Assembly: GCA_038049695.1 (NCBI GenBank) | Contig: CP142451.1 | Coordinates: 71,688,001-71,752,000, forward strand | Length of the DNA: 64,000 nt | Reading direction: 5' to 3' | DNA from: Cinnamomum chago | Lineage: Eukaryota; Streptophyta; Magnoliopsida; Laurales; Lauraceae | Shown here: one piece after another, positions 47,641-59,339 of the stretch | Layout of the letters: every line of letters starts with the position of its first letter | Numbering within the stretch: position 1 is the stretch's first letter | Position numbers and translations under genes: made by a program | The notes under the pieces: model-generated | Databases searched by the model: none | Told to the model about the DNA's origin: nothing | What the model saw: only the letters and a program-made list of their open reading frames with translations

Positions 47641-49053
47641 TTAAGGTTTGTCTAAGTAGATAACTTTAGGAATCCACCTAAGGTCTTGAGAGGGTTGAAC
47701 TTTGAGGTCTAGTTTGGAATTCTCACCAACTAAAGGAGATTTGACTTGATAAATTTTCAATTTAAACTTATCACCATGATATTTAGATTTGAGTAAATTT
47801 AGCTTAGATTGGTGATTAGTCTTTTGATGTTGGTGAGTTTGTTTCTTTGGGGATTGATTCACTTTTCTTTTCTTCTTATTTTCTCCCTTTACTTGACTTT
47901 TGAATTTTAAATTTAACTTTGTTACTTTATTCAAAAGTTCTTTCATGGGTTTATATAAGGGAGATAGGTTGAGAAGCTTTTTGTTCATAGATTCTTTTAA
48001 GCTTAGTTTACCTTGTTTAAACTTTTTAGAATCTATCTTAGGAGACTCCATTTTAAATGATTTAACTTGTTTAGTCTTTTTGGAGTCTTCTTTGGTTTTT
48101 AGTGTCTTACCCTTCATAGATTTTGATTCTACCTTTTTGGGTTCAAATATGGGTTTAGACACATGGCTTCTTCTTAGTTTGCACTCAAACCTAAAATGTC
48201 CTTCAATGCCACAATAAATACATTTTGTTTTGGGCATGGGAGAAAGAGTGCTAGAGAAAGAGGACTCACCTTTCACAAAAGTGTTGGTGAATTTAGGGTC
48301 ATGAGAAATATTCCTATCAAATCCAATACCCGTCCTATCTCCATGAGATTTACCCAATTTAAATAATTTTTCAAGTCTTTCTTCACTTTGGGTAAACTTG
48401 CACTCATACTTTTGTTTATAAACTTCAAGTTGAGTGACTTTGGTTATAAGGATTGAATTTTCATTTTTGACTTTTGAAAGTTCATTTTCAATTTCCTTAT
48501 ATTTGCTTAGCTCTTCATTGGCAAGTTTTATTTCAATTTTAAGTTCATTAACAACATTAGATCCAAGTTCTAAGGTTTTTAACTTACTTTTAATCAACTT
48601 GGATTCTAAATTGCTAAAGTCTTTGTCTTGCCTTTTTAATTGATCTCTTAGATTTAAATTTTCCTTTTTAAGATCATCATTTCCTATCTTTAATTCATTT
48701 AGTTCATCTTTGATATTAGATAGGTTATTTAAAGAGATTATGAACTTAGAGTCTAGACATTTTATTACTTCTTCTTTCTCTCTAAGTTCATCTTTTGAAG
48801 AGACTAGCTCTATGTTTAGTCTATTTGATTCTTCTTTTAAACTTTTATTTCTCTTATCAAGCTTTGAAGATAATGTATATAATTCATTATAGGCTTGTTG
48901 AAGATCATCTTCATCATACTCATTTCCTTCCACTTTTGAGTCAAATTGATATTCATTTAATTGAGGGTTTGAATCTCCAATAGAAGGAAGAATGAGGGGT
49001 GTAGAAGAATCTACAAAGTCTAGCATAGTGGAGTCCATTCTAATGATTTTCAT
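47641..49053 (-). CDS. Intact Gag-like coiled-coil/CCHC protein (470 aa) of element 2
   Basis: Uninterrupted from ATG 49053 (a second Met six codons in, MDST, is conserved in element 1) to the stop at 47641. Residues 1-45 are acidic with SIGDSNPQLNE. Residues 48-232 are a coiled coil rich in Glu, Lys and Leu. The CCHC knuckle is C278-X2-C281-X4-H286-X4-C291. Residues 295-440 are very Lys-rich, and the C-terminus carries DLRWIPKV, the point where Sirevirus Gag passes into protease. No UBN2-type capsid fold is seen, so it represents only the C-terminal part of a Sirevirus Gag. Likely roles, by family, are RNA binding and co-assembly with a helper's Gag. Compared with element 1 it has no stop, suggesting more recent activity or constraint. 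Confidence 0.85.
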   Translation of the reverse strand: MKIIRMDSTMLDFVDSSTPLILPSIGDSNPQLNEYQFDSKVEGNEYDEDDLQQAYNELYTLSSKLDKRNKSLKEESNRLNIELVSSKDELREKEEVIKCLDSKFIISLNNLSNIKDELNELKIGNDDLKKENLNLRDQLKRQDKDFSNLESKLIKSKLKTLELGSNVVNELKIEIKLANEELSKYKEIENELSKVKNENSILITKVTQLEVYKQKYECKFTQSEERLEKLFKLGKSHGDRTGIGFDRNISHDPKFTNTFVKGESSFSSTLSPMPKTKCIYCGIEGHFRFECKLRRSHVSKPIFEPKKVESKSMKGKTLKTKEDSKKTKQVKSFKMESPKIDSKKFKQGKLSLKESMNKKLLNLSPLYKPMKELLNKVTKLNLKFKSQVKGENKKKRKVNQSPKKQTHQHQKTNHQSKLNLLKSKYHGDKFKLKIYQVKSPLVGENSKLDLKVQPSQDLRWIPKVIYLDKP

Positions 49054-49137
49054 GCAAGCACAACTCTAGGGTTTTGACTCTAGGTTTTTACACCATCAAG
49101 AGTTCTAAACACTTGATCCTAAAAGATAGAGCACTTG

Positions 49138-49149
49138 GCTCTGATACCA
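49138..49149 (-). promoter_or_regulatory. Initiator-Met primer-binding site of element 2
   Basis: Minus TGGTATCAGAGC, two bases (AT) from the end of the 5' LTR; the canonical initiator tRNA-Met complement used by Ty1/copia. Confidence 0.9.
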
Positions 49150-49151
49150 AT

Positions 49152-51378
49152 TGAAAGTCCTGGGGATCCGAACCCTAGAGGGGGGGTGAATAGGGTGAGC
49201 TCCAATTATGACCAATTTTAAACAATTTTAACTCTTTAAAACAAACTAGTCACAAATGATGATTATCAAACAAAAAGCGGAAGCTTAATGAAAACAATCA
49301 CCACAAAGCAAGCACCATCACACAAGGATTTATAATGGTTCGGCCTCAATGCCTACATCCACTACCGGCTTGTGATCCAACACCCCACCGGATTTCCACT
49401 ATTTATGCTTTTCAATAGGCTAAGCAATAACCTTTACAATATGCTTTTCAAGGCTAAGCAATAACCTTTATAATGATGTTTTTCAAGGCTTAACATCAAC
49501 CTATACATTATGCTTTTATAGGCTAAGCAATAACCTCTTCAACCACAAGGTTGGTTATCTCACAAAGTTAGTGTCTAACATACACTTGATGGAGATACAA
49601 ATTTAGCTCATTATATTTGCCTCTAAAATAGGCAGATATGAAAATGAAAATCTAATACACACACACACACACACACACACACTATGAATGCATGTGTGTG
49701 TGTGTGATGTCCTCAATCATTTTGAAAATGAAAGCTCATAAATGTATGCCTAAGGCTTTTGAAAGTTTTAGCTCATAAAAACATTTATGATTGAGGAAAG
49801 AATGCAAGTCACATGTTAAAAGTAACAACTTGTTAATGATATCAAAGATTCACAAGTTGTATGAAATTAATTAGCTCTAAACATGTGATGCATAGGGATG
49901 TCAATCAAATCAACAATGTAGCTCACAAAACATAAAAATAGATTTGATTGAAATAAGGGGACAAATCATATGTAATTATAAATACAACTTGAATATGATA
50001 TACCAATCAATGCAAAGCAAGTTGTAAAACTTTAAAACAAATTCACATATGATTTGTAAAGATGTTGAATCCACAACATAAGATATATTTTGAAAGAGAC
50101 TTTCTTATGATGAAAAACAACACCCAAAGATTCAACCAAGTATATGAATCATGTTACATATAATTTCAAAGATTCTTTCATTAACATGATCTACTTAGAT
50201 TTACCAAATAAAGTACTACTTGGATTGAATCAATGGTGATGCATCCAAAACAATAGATCAATTCAAAATATAAAACATGCTAAGGATACAACACACCATA
50301 GGTTAACATGCTACTAAAGATTTATCAAAGATAAAACAAAACATGAAAACATATGATTTGTAAAGAAGTTGAATCCAAAACATAAGATAGTTTTGAAAGT
50401 GATTTTCTTATGTTGGAAAACAACAACCAAAGATTCAACCAAGTATATGGATCATGTTACATCTAATTTCAAAGATGTTTCCATTAACATGATCTACTTA
50501 GACTTACCAAAGATAAAGTACTACTTGGACTGAATCAATGGTGATGTATCCAAAACAATAAATCAATTCAAAACATAAAATATGTTAAGGATACAACACA
50601 ACATAGTTTATCATGCTACAAATGATTTACCAAAAATAAAACAAAGCATGAATACATATGATTAAGGAAAGTAGAGCCTACTTGGTGATTTAACTTCATT
50701 AATCCAAGCTTTAGCTTTCCTAATGATCCCCTTCATCCCTTGGTTCATTTCCCTTTGATATGCCTCAAAACCCCTCAAGGAGGGCCTTAAAATTCCCAAC
50801 TTTTGGTAAAGGAAAGAACTCATATTTATAGCAAAAAGTGCCCAGCGGCTAGTCCCAGGTCGACCTGGAAACAGGTCTCGGTCGACCGGCTACACACAAC
50901 GGTCAGAAAAATGACCGTTGGTGCTTCAGGACCCAGTCAACCTGCAGTGTGGCAGGTCGACCCGGGTCCCTGGGCAGGTCGACCTGCCACACTGCAGGTT
51001 GACTGCCTGGGACCAAAAATTCCCAATTTTGCATATTTGAAGGTTTTTCTTGGGGGAACTTTTTGGGCCATAAAATCAAGCTTTAAAACATGTTTTAAAT
51101 CATTCTAAGGGTTTTAAACATGGAACATAAAAAGCCAAGAAGATTCGAAACTTTAAAACCAACGGCTAGCTTGATTTGATAAAACTCTTTTCTAAACCAA
51201 ATGCATCCAAGATTAAAAAAAAAATTCATGCATAAATCAATACTTTGACAACTCTTAAAAACAATGCATGTTTAAAACAAGATTTCAAGATTTCTAAAAT
51301 CAATGCATATGTGTGTGAATCAAATGATGCTAGAATGATTATGCATCCATCAAATTGCAATCTACAAAATCCCTAACA
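49152..51378 (-). repeat. 5' LTR of element 2
   Basis: Minus start TGTTAGGG at 51378, end GGACTTTCA at 49152. Contains AGGCTAAGCAATAACC units (about 49418-49530), an (AC)13...(TG)7 microsatellite pair (49657-49706), a 304-bp tandem duplication (50048-50351 and 50352-50656), a GGTCGACC cluster (about 50855-50990), and minus TATA CTATAAATATG at about 50820-50830. It is 460 bp longer than the 3' LTR. Confidence 0.88.
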
Positions 51379-51383
51379 AAAAT

Positions 51384-51725
51384 CACATATAAGAAAATAA
51401 ACATGAATCATGCATGGGACCCTACATGCCAAATGATACACCGAAATGACAAACTTTTGAAAAATAGCACATGATGCCAAAAATAGCGGGTATGCATTGA
51501 TGAAGCCAAAAAACTAATTTTGGGGTGATAAATGGGATGAAAAACCTTAATTTCACAAAATTCATGCAATGTGGTGAATTTTGACTTATTTTGACCATAT
51601 TTCCAAAAATAACCCTAAATGCATGAAATCTTGCAATTGAGTGCACTTCAATGAAACTAACCCTGATTAAGTCCATAAATGCAAATGGAATGATTACAAG
51701 ATGACCTAATTTTGTGCACTTATCA
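51384..51725 (-). repeat. LTR 'G', 5' end
   Basis: Minus strand begins TGATAAGTGCAC at 51725, a common gypsy LTR start, and runs to the AAAAT duplication of element 2. Continues at 43411 downwards. Confidence 0.55.
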
Positions 51726-52765
51726 CGCGGCCCGTGTCCCGCTTGTGTCCGGATCTGCACGCCCTGCCAGTTTGACATGCCTACCTCAAGATTAAGGGCT
51801 GGCATGTGCAACTTGTGGGATCTGATTCTAGCTGTTATTGAAATGGCCCCGGTATTTCTTGAACTCGGACTGACTTTGCCCCTTTTCTCTCTGTGTCCAG
51901 TGAATAGTTGTACAATGATAGCTAGCCCTGAATGGTTGACACATGCTTGGTGTGTACAGTTGGTTGGGTGCTCCTATGCCTAACCGATGCACAAACAATC
52001 CATTGGTGTATGTGGACATGTTGGCCCCTCGATCTAGATTGGTGTTGCTCCTCAATAGTTGGTGCGGTGTGGTCCAGAACCTAACGGTGATCTGATGCAT
52101 GTGGTGTGTGAAATGTACTTGCTATGTGTGGTGGCATGGAGCAACAGCTTACCGATTGTGCATGTGTTGAACACTGGCAGGTCAACCGACCATGTGCTGC
52201 TAGCAATAGACGGATCGACATATGCAAATGTGCACATGACTGGGATTGATTAATCAAAGCAGTCGGTGCATGGCAGTTGATGTGCGACAGAAAACGTGCA
52301 CGATGGTGTAGGAACGACCAGCTCGGTTTTTTCTTCAATCTAAGACATTTATTCTTAGGAGGTGGGGGGCCATGGTAGGCAGGTTTTTCTACTATGTAGG
52401 CAGTATGTCCGGTGGCTACTTCGGCTCATGTCGTTATCACCAGATATGCACTGTAAGGCACACCAATTGCCTTCATGACCTCAGTTGACCTTTGGTGGGA
52501 CTCGGATGGCAATTTGGCACATGGGTGAATTCCCTCGTGCCTCGGCCAGCTAATCCAAATAGATGGAACCTGAATGCATGTTGTGGCACACTCCTTGATT
52601 CGGTGATGAGGAGTAGTGCTTGTGGGGATGCTTGGTTGATGTAGTATCGACATGTGCATTGGTTATGTAGTTGGCTTAGCAGTTGATGCATTGGCTTATG
52701 TGGTTGAGGAGTTGGACCAATAGTTAGAAGACAAGTGGCTTCCAACTGCCCAAACTTGTCCCTGA
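51726..52765 (+). repeat. Chromovirus-like gypsy LTR, first part
   Basis: Non-coding, less AT-rich sequence interrupted at 52770 by family A copy 2. It continues at 57895-58271, where it ends next to a primer site and gag. The LTR start is not located; it may lie anywhere in this stretch. Confidence 0.5.
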
Positions 52766-52770
52766 GCAAT

Positions 52771-55700
52771 TGTAAGACCCCGACCCGAGTGACCTCGATT
52801 AGCGTTAATTAAGTTGTGTTTTAGTTCTAAGTGTGATTAGTGGTTTTTTATTTAAGTTGGGATTAGAATAGCTTTTACTATAGCTTTGGGAAATTTTTAG
52901 TGCCTTTGTGATTAGTGGGACCCTTTGGGGATTCTTTTAGTGACTTTGCGCATGATTGAGAGATTATTCAAAATTTTCGATAATTCTTGTCCTAGCCTTG
53001 TTTTACTTATCTCGTTAATCTCTACAACTTTCGTGTTGACTCGTCCCCGTTCGAGACCCCGAAATTCTCTGAAACTCGCAAAATATATACTTTTTGGAAA
53101 CTAGAAATTTTGACGATCATTTCTTCCTTCTTCGTCGAACGCATCCGGATCCCGAGAAACATGTTTCTAGCCCGATAATTCATATTAGTTGTGGGACCCA
53201 CCTTCATTTGCTATAAAAGGAGAGCCCTTTTCACTTTACTCTTTCTAACTACTTTTTCATTGAAGTAGGGTTTGCTTGAAGGTTGCCTAGGGTTTTTCTT
53301 CTTCTTCTTGCTTCCATCTCCAAATCCACATCAACCTTGAACCAATCAAGAAATGGGTTTCATTTTCTTCTTCCTCTCCCTGCAAGCTCTCCATTAATAC
53401 TCTTGAAGGAGAAATCCATCACCATTGAAGCTCTCTTTGAGAAAACTCTTGCCATTAGAGGACCTTCCAAGTAAGTGATCATCTCCATCTTCTAGATATG
53501 TATTCTTGTGACCCTTGAGAAACATCATCTCCATTGTTGAAAGCTCTCCCCTTCTATTCCATTGTTTTGATCTTTTAGGGTTTGTAATGGATTGTATTTG
53601 GGGGTTTTTGTGAAGATTGGTGATTTGAGCTTAAGAGTGTGATTGGAGGCTTGATTTGCTAGCTTGGACTCAAGGCAAGTGGATGAATGGATAATTTGAG
53701 CATTATAAAGTTTTATGACAAACGTAGTTGATTTTATTGTTTTCCCATTCATGTTTATTTATGTGCGTTGATTTGAAATAAATGCTCATGAATGCATCTT
53801 GCTAGTTTATTAATGTCTTGGAAACATTGGTTTTAACTTTTCATTTATTACTTGTTGATAGTCAATGGATCTTGATGACTTGTGGTTTTATTTTCTCCCT
53901 CTCGCTTATGGCCGAATGGGGTGTAGAAGAAGGTGATGGGATGCTTATAGAGGTTTTTGAGAGTGTTGAATGATGTGTTGGAGGAGCTTTTAGTTCATTT
54001 TATTGCTGGAATGTATGGGAAGTAAGGAGACTGGTTTTGAGAAGAAAATGAGCTCAAATCTGAACACAGTGGGAGTTTCCCGCACCTGGCGGTCACCTGT
54101 CGGCTAGCCGCCTGGTGATTGGCGGCTAACCGCCAGCTAAACGAACCGTCGCAGCTACAATTCCAGAGAGCATTCCTTTCTTCCTGAAGACACGGTCGGC
54201 CTCACCCTAGGTAACCGAAATTACCCAGGAAAAATTGAAATGAAGAAAAATGGAAGGGGTTTCGGTCCCAATCATTTGTGAACCCTTTTAGAGAATGATG
54301 GGGACTGTTCACCTAGAGATATGCATGAAGCCCGTTTGAGAAGGAAACCATGTCACAAAGATTCATTGAAGTTTTGAATTCACCAAAGTGTATAAGGAGC
54401 CCGGAATGTCTTTAAATTCAAAGAGTACCAAATCTATATTGAAACCCACATACGGGACCTTATACACCTTGATTTAAATCTTAATTCCTCAATGTATAGT
54501 CCGGTATCTTGTGGAAATCCTTCTTGTATTTTCATGTACTCGGATTTCATATATATTCACCCGTTTTCACGTGATTTTTACTAACTTGTTCCAGAAAGCC
54601 TGAACTATACACTTTAAGTGTCTTGCTAGCCTGTATATGCATGACCTGACATGAATGTGACTTATGTGCCTACATGCACCTTGTTCCGCCTGTTTAGGTG
54701 TTACACACCTACCTGTATATATATATATATATAAATATATATATGTATATGTCATGATTTCTTGTTTGTAACCTATAAGTCGGCATCACTAAGCTTGGAC
54801 AACCTTGTTGGTTTGATCCATCGACTTGGCATCCCCATCTTGTTCCTGCCAGCTGCAGAATGTATTTATATATTTAGTTGGTTCTCGTCACCTCGAGTGT
54901 CCGAGACCAACGCCTCTAGTGTGCTCTATCACATTAGTGATGGAGGATTTGGCTCAGTGTGGTTGCCATCTTGCTAGTTTCCTGTTTCTTTGGTACCTTT
55001 CATGTTTTATATTGCATATATGCTTTCTAACTGATAATACATTCTTTTTCGTAGAAATTATTGTTTTAACAGGTTTCAATGTTTTCCATGGTACATTTAA
55101 TTATTGTCATATTGCTATATCTTTTCACCCACCTGCCAGACCGTCGTGTCTGACCCACTACTTTTGGTACTCAGGTCCAAATGCCCCCTTCCTTGAGGAG
55201 GAGCCGCAGGAGGCGGCCGGAGAGCCGCAACGTTTAGGTGAATGGCAAGGTGATGATGTCATGTAGACATCGAGTCAGACTATGAGATACGAAACACTTT
55301 TTGGGGATTACGACTGACACATTCTTTTGGTTGTACTGACCTTTGTTGGCCTTTATTTTTGGGGAGTGATTAATTAACAGATCTTTTGTATAAACATTTA
55401 ACTTTACTTTTGGGAAAATGTTACAACGATCATTGCTCACTCTGAAATCAAGTTATATAGATATGTTATTAATCATGTGATTTTGAAATGAATTATGATT
55501 TGATTTGCTACACGCTTTCGCACTTAAACAAAAATGTATTGTGTTGTTGTGATATCCTCACCGCGGACACCTATGGGAAATTAAATAAATGTGTGCATTT
55601 CATCACCACACTTTGACATTACATTGAAAGTCCGGGGATCCGAACCCTAGAGGGGGGGTGAATAGGGTGTGCTACAAATATGACCAATTTTAATCAAATT

Positions 55701-57894
55701 TAACTTCTTTAAAACAAACTAGTCACAAGTGATGATTATCAAACAAAATGCGGAAGCTTAATGAAAACAATCACCACAAAGCAAGCACCATCACACAAGG
55801 ATTTATAGTGGTTCGGCCTCAATGCCTACATCCACTACCGGCTTGTGATCCAACACCCCACCAGATTTCCACTATTTATGCTTTTCAATAGGCTAAGCAA
55901 TAACCTTTACAATATGCTTTTCAAGGCTAAGTAAAAACCTTTACAATGATATTTTTCAAGGCTTAACATCAACCTATACATTATGCTTTTATAGGCTAAG
56001 CAATAACCTCTTCAACCACAAGGTTGGTTATCTCACAAAGTTAGTGTCTAACATACACTTGATGGAGATACAAATTTAGCTCATTACATTTGCCTCTAAA
56101 ATAGGCAGATATGAAAATGAAAATCTAATACACACACACACACACACTATGAATGCATGTGTGTGTGTGTGATGTCCTCAATCATTTTGAAAATGAAAGC
56201 TCATAAATGTATGCCTAAGGCTTTTGAAAGTTTTAGCTCATAAAAACATTTATGATTGAGGAAAGAATGCAAGTCACATGTTAAAAGTAACAACTTGTTA
56301 ATGATATCAAAGATTCACAAGTTGTATGAAATTAATTAGCTCTAAACATGTGATGCATAGGGATGTCAATCAAATCAACAATGTAGCTCACAAAACATAA
56401 AAATAGATTTGATTGAAATAAGGGGACAAATCATATGTAATTATAAATACAACTTGAATATGATATACCAATCAATGCAAAGCAAGTTGTAAAACTTTAA
56501 AACAAATTCACATATGATTTGTAAAGATGTTGAATCCACAACATAAGATATATTTTGAAAGAGACTTTCTTATGATGAAAAACAACACCCAAAGATTCAA
56601 CCAAGTATATGAATCATGTTACATATAATTTCAAAGATTCTTTCATTAACATGATCTACTTAGATTTACCAAATAAAGTACTACTTGGATTGAATCAATG
56701 GTGATGCATCCAAAACAATAGATCAATTCAAAATATAAAACATGCTAAGGATACAACACATCATAGGTTAACATGCTACTAAAGATTTATCAAAGATAAA
56801 ACAAAACATGAAAACATATGATTTGTAAAGAAGTTGAATCCAAAACATAAGATAGTTTTGAAAGTGATTTTCTTATGTTGGAAAACAACAACCAAAGATT
56901 CAACCAAGTATATGGATCATGTTACATCTAATTTCAAAGATGTTTCCATTAACATGATCTACTTAGATTTACCAAAGATGAAGTACTACTTGGATTGAAT
57001 CAATGGTGATGTATCCAAAACAATAAATCAATTCAAAACACAAAACATGTTAAGGATACAACACAACATAGTTTATCATGCTACAAATGATTTACCAAAA
57101 ATAAAACAAAGCATGAAAACATATGATTAAGGAAAGTAGAGCCTACTTGGTGATTTAACTTCATTAATCCAAGCTTTAGCTTTCCTAATGATCCCCTTCA
57201 TCCCTTAGTTCATTTCCCTTCTATTTGCCTCAAAACCCCTCAAGGAGGGCCTTAAAATTCCCAACTTTTGGCAAAGGAAAGAACTCATATTTATAGCAAA
57301 AAGTGCCCAACGGCTAGTCCCCGGTCGACCTGGAAACAGGTCTCGGTCGACCGGGAACACACAACGGTCAGAAATATGACCGTTGGTGCTCCAGGGCAAA
57401 TTCTGCCTGCAGTGTTCCCGGTCGACCTGGAACACAGCGTTTCTGGCCCGGGACCAAATTCCCAAAATTGCATATTTTTTGCATATTTCAAAGTCTTTTC
57501 AAGTGGGAATTTTTGGGCCATCAAATCAAGCTTGAATACATGTTTTAAATCATTCTAAGGGGTTTAAAAACATGAAACATAAAAAGCCTAAAATGATTCA
57601 AAACTTTAAAACCAAAGGCTAGCTTGATTTCTAAAACTCTTTTCAAAAACAAATGCATCCAAGTTTTGAAAGCAAAACATGCATAAATCAATACTTTTAC
57701 AACTCTTAAAAAACAATGCATGTATAAAATAAGATTTCAAGTTTATCTAAAACAATGCAAGTGTGTAAATCAAATGATGCTTGAATGATTATGCATCCAT
57801 CAAATTGCAATCTACAAAATTCCTAACATACATCACATCACTCACCTAGTCCCGATCCCGGATTAGGCCGTGGACCCGGTCCGGGGTCCCGACA
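52771..57894 (+). mobile_element. Solo LTR, family A copy 2 (contains a nested Sirevirus-type solo LTR)
   Basis: Begins TGTAAGACCCCGACCC and ends GGGGTCCCGACA; flanked by perfect GCAAT (52766-52770, 57895-57899). TATA at 53211-53220. Removing 55625-57828 leaves about 2.9 kb colinear with copy 1. At 54073-54210 it carries palindromes of the GGCGGCTAACCGCC/CGGCTAGCCG type in the position where copy 1 has CTCGAG-type palindromes. Confidence 0.92.
55625..57828 (-). mobile_element. Sirevirus-type solo LTR nested in family A copy 2
   Basis: Same subtype as 49152-51378. Plus-strand ends TGAAAGTCC and CCTAACA, flanked by perfect TACAT (55620-55624, 57829-57833). Central part (about 55900-57290) is almost identical to 49430-50830. 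Its microsatellite is (AC)9...(TG)7 at 56130-56171. The palindrome cluster (about 57320-57450) uses the same GGTCGACC core with different arms. Confidence 0.92.
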
Positions 57895-58271
57895 GCAATT
57901 AACTTGAATTGTGTTGGCACATAGTGATTGGTCCAAGGCAGCAAGCGGTTGTCCATGGCGGGCGACAATGATTGGTTCGACTTCCATTAAAGTGGCTGCA
58001 AGGTTGTAGACATTACACAGAGGAAACCAAATCCAAGTTAAGGCTTTGTAATTGTTGTACTGAGTAATTGTAAACAATTGCAAAGGGTTGTAATTCCTAA
58101 TTTCGATTAATAAGAGAAACATGATGGTGCCTAATTAATCATAGTGTTGTGTGTGTCGTTTGATGTCCCTGCGTTCTTTGCATTTTTGTGGGTGTGATGT
58201 GTTGTGTGTAGGCTAACTAAGGAAGTTTCTTAGTGCGTGTGTTTTCAGTGCAAGAAACTTATCCAGTGACA
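57895..58271 (+). repeat. Chromovirus-like gypsy LTR, final part
   Basis: Contains GGGTTGTAATTCC and ATTAATAAGAG, typical of a polyadenylation/R-U5 region, and ends CCAGTGACA at 58271. Confidence 0.6.
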
Positions 58272-58273
58272 AC

Positions 58274-58289
58274 TGGTGTCAGAGTCTGG
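58274..58289 (+). promoter_or_regulatory. Initiator-Met-like primer-binding site
   Basis: TGGTGTCAGAGTCTGG, two bases after the LTR end; differs from TGGTATCAGAGC by one transition in the first 11 bases. Confidence 0.65.
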
Positions 58290-58326
58290 ATTTTTTCAAA
58301 ACTTTTGGCGCATTTTTTTCACAGCC

Positions 58327-59339
58327 ATGTCTAAGAATGTGTTAAAACAAGTGCGGGAGACAATCCTTCGCTTGGAAGAGACAATCGATGGTCTATCGAA
58401 GGCCAATCTAGACCATATCACTTACTGTCCAAGGATCATGGTGCTGACGAAGAAAGTTGGGTCCTTGGAGGTGTCCTTGGCCGAAATTGTTGCTCAGATC
58501 GAAGAACTGGAGGTTTACATTTAGTCAACCACAGACTTCTTCAAACAACAATCTTTCTTTGATGAATTGATTCAAGAGAGCAATTCGATCCAATGGTTCA
58601 GCTACAAAGAACAAAAGGGTGAAGTCTTTGAACCAAATCCCTTTGCTAGTGCTCGAAATGCGAAGGAACTGGAGAATTTCTTGTGGGTTATGGAGTAGTA
58701 TTTATCTATTGCCCATGTTCCTACGAAAGAAAGAGTTACGATCACCAACATGTATCTGTCTGGTGATGCAAGACTTTGGTGGCGAACAAGCGTGGGTGAT
58801 GACATGAGTGTCGGTCACGCCCCCATCTCAATATGGGAATCACTCAAAGAAGGATTTGAAGGAGCAACTCCTACCATACAATGTAGCATGGGTTGCTCGA
58901 GAGTCCCTTAAAAAACTCAAGCAAATTGGTTCGGTTAGCGACTAAGTGAAGTAGTTGTCATCCCTCATGTTGGACATCAAGAACATACCGGAGGATGATA
59001 AGTTGTTCAACTTTGTGTCTGGGTTGCAAGGTTGGCCATAGGCCGGATTGCGGAGGTAGGGAGTCAAGGGCTCGCCTACTGCCTTGGCTGCTGCAAAAGT
59101 ACTGAAGGACTTCAAGGCAGCCAAAGCAGACAATACAAATGCTAGGAAACCCATAAATAACAATGGTGGTTCAAAGAAGGGTAAGAAGAAAAATGACGAC
59201 CGTTGCAACAAGAAGAAGGAGCCCAGAGCGAAAACCAACAATGGAAGCCTTCTAAAGTGGACTCCGGTTGTTTTATATGCAGAGGTCCCCACCAAGCTCG
59301 AGATTGCCCAAAGAAAGAAAAACTCAATGCCCTTGTTGC
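58327..59339 (+). pseudogene. Chromovirus-like Ty3/gypsy gag
   Basis: ATG at 58327 opens a coiled N-terminus (VRETILRLEETIDGLSKANL) closed by TAG at 58522. The frame resumes with FEPNPFASARNAKELENFLW, LSGDARLWWRTSVGDD (Retrotrans_gag core) and APISIWESLKE, then shifts: MLDIKNIPEDDKLFNFVSGL, ALAAAKVLKDFKAAKADN, and a knuckle C-F-I-C-R-G-P-H-Q-A-R-D-C (59269-59307). Many stops are TAG where CAG/CAA would be expected, pointing to C-to-T decay. It is cut at 59339 by the minus LTR. Confidence 0.82.

Larger units (their letters stand above)
43417..51378 (-). mobile_element. Sirevirus-type Ty1/copia element 2: Gag-like ORF only
   Basis: It has LTRs at 43417-45183 and 49152-51378, an initiator-Met primer site (49138-49149), an intact Gag-like ORF (49053-47641) and a polypurine array (45184-45640). 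It is bounded by AAAAT on both sides (43412-43416, 51379-51383). The internal region is just under 4 kb, with no pol and no envelope-like ORF. The two LTRs belong to different subtypes in their central parts, although both share ends and palindrome type. Confidence 0.87.

Noticed and set aside
51422-52769. Several overlapping short ORFs
   Set aside because: No shared frame, no domain; the region behaves as LTR sequence broken by a solo LTR.
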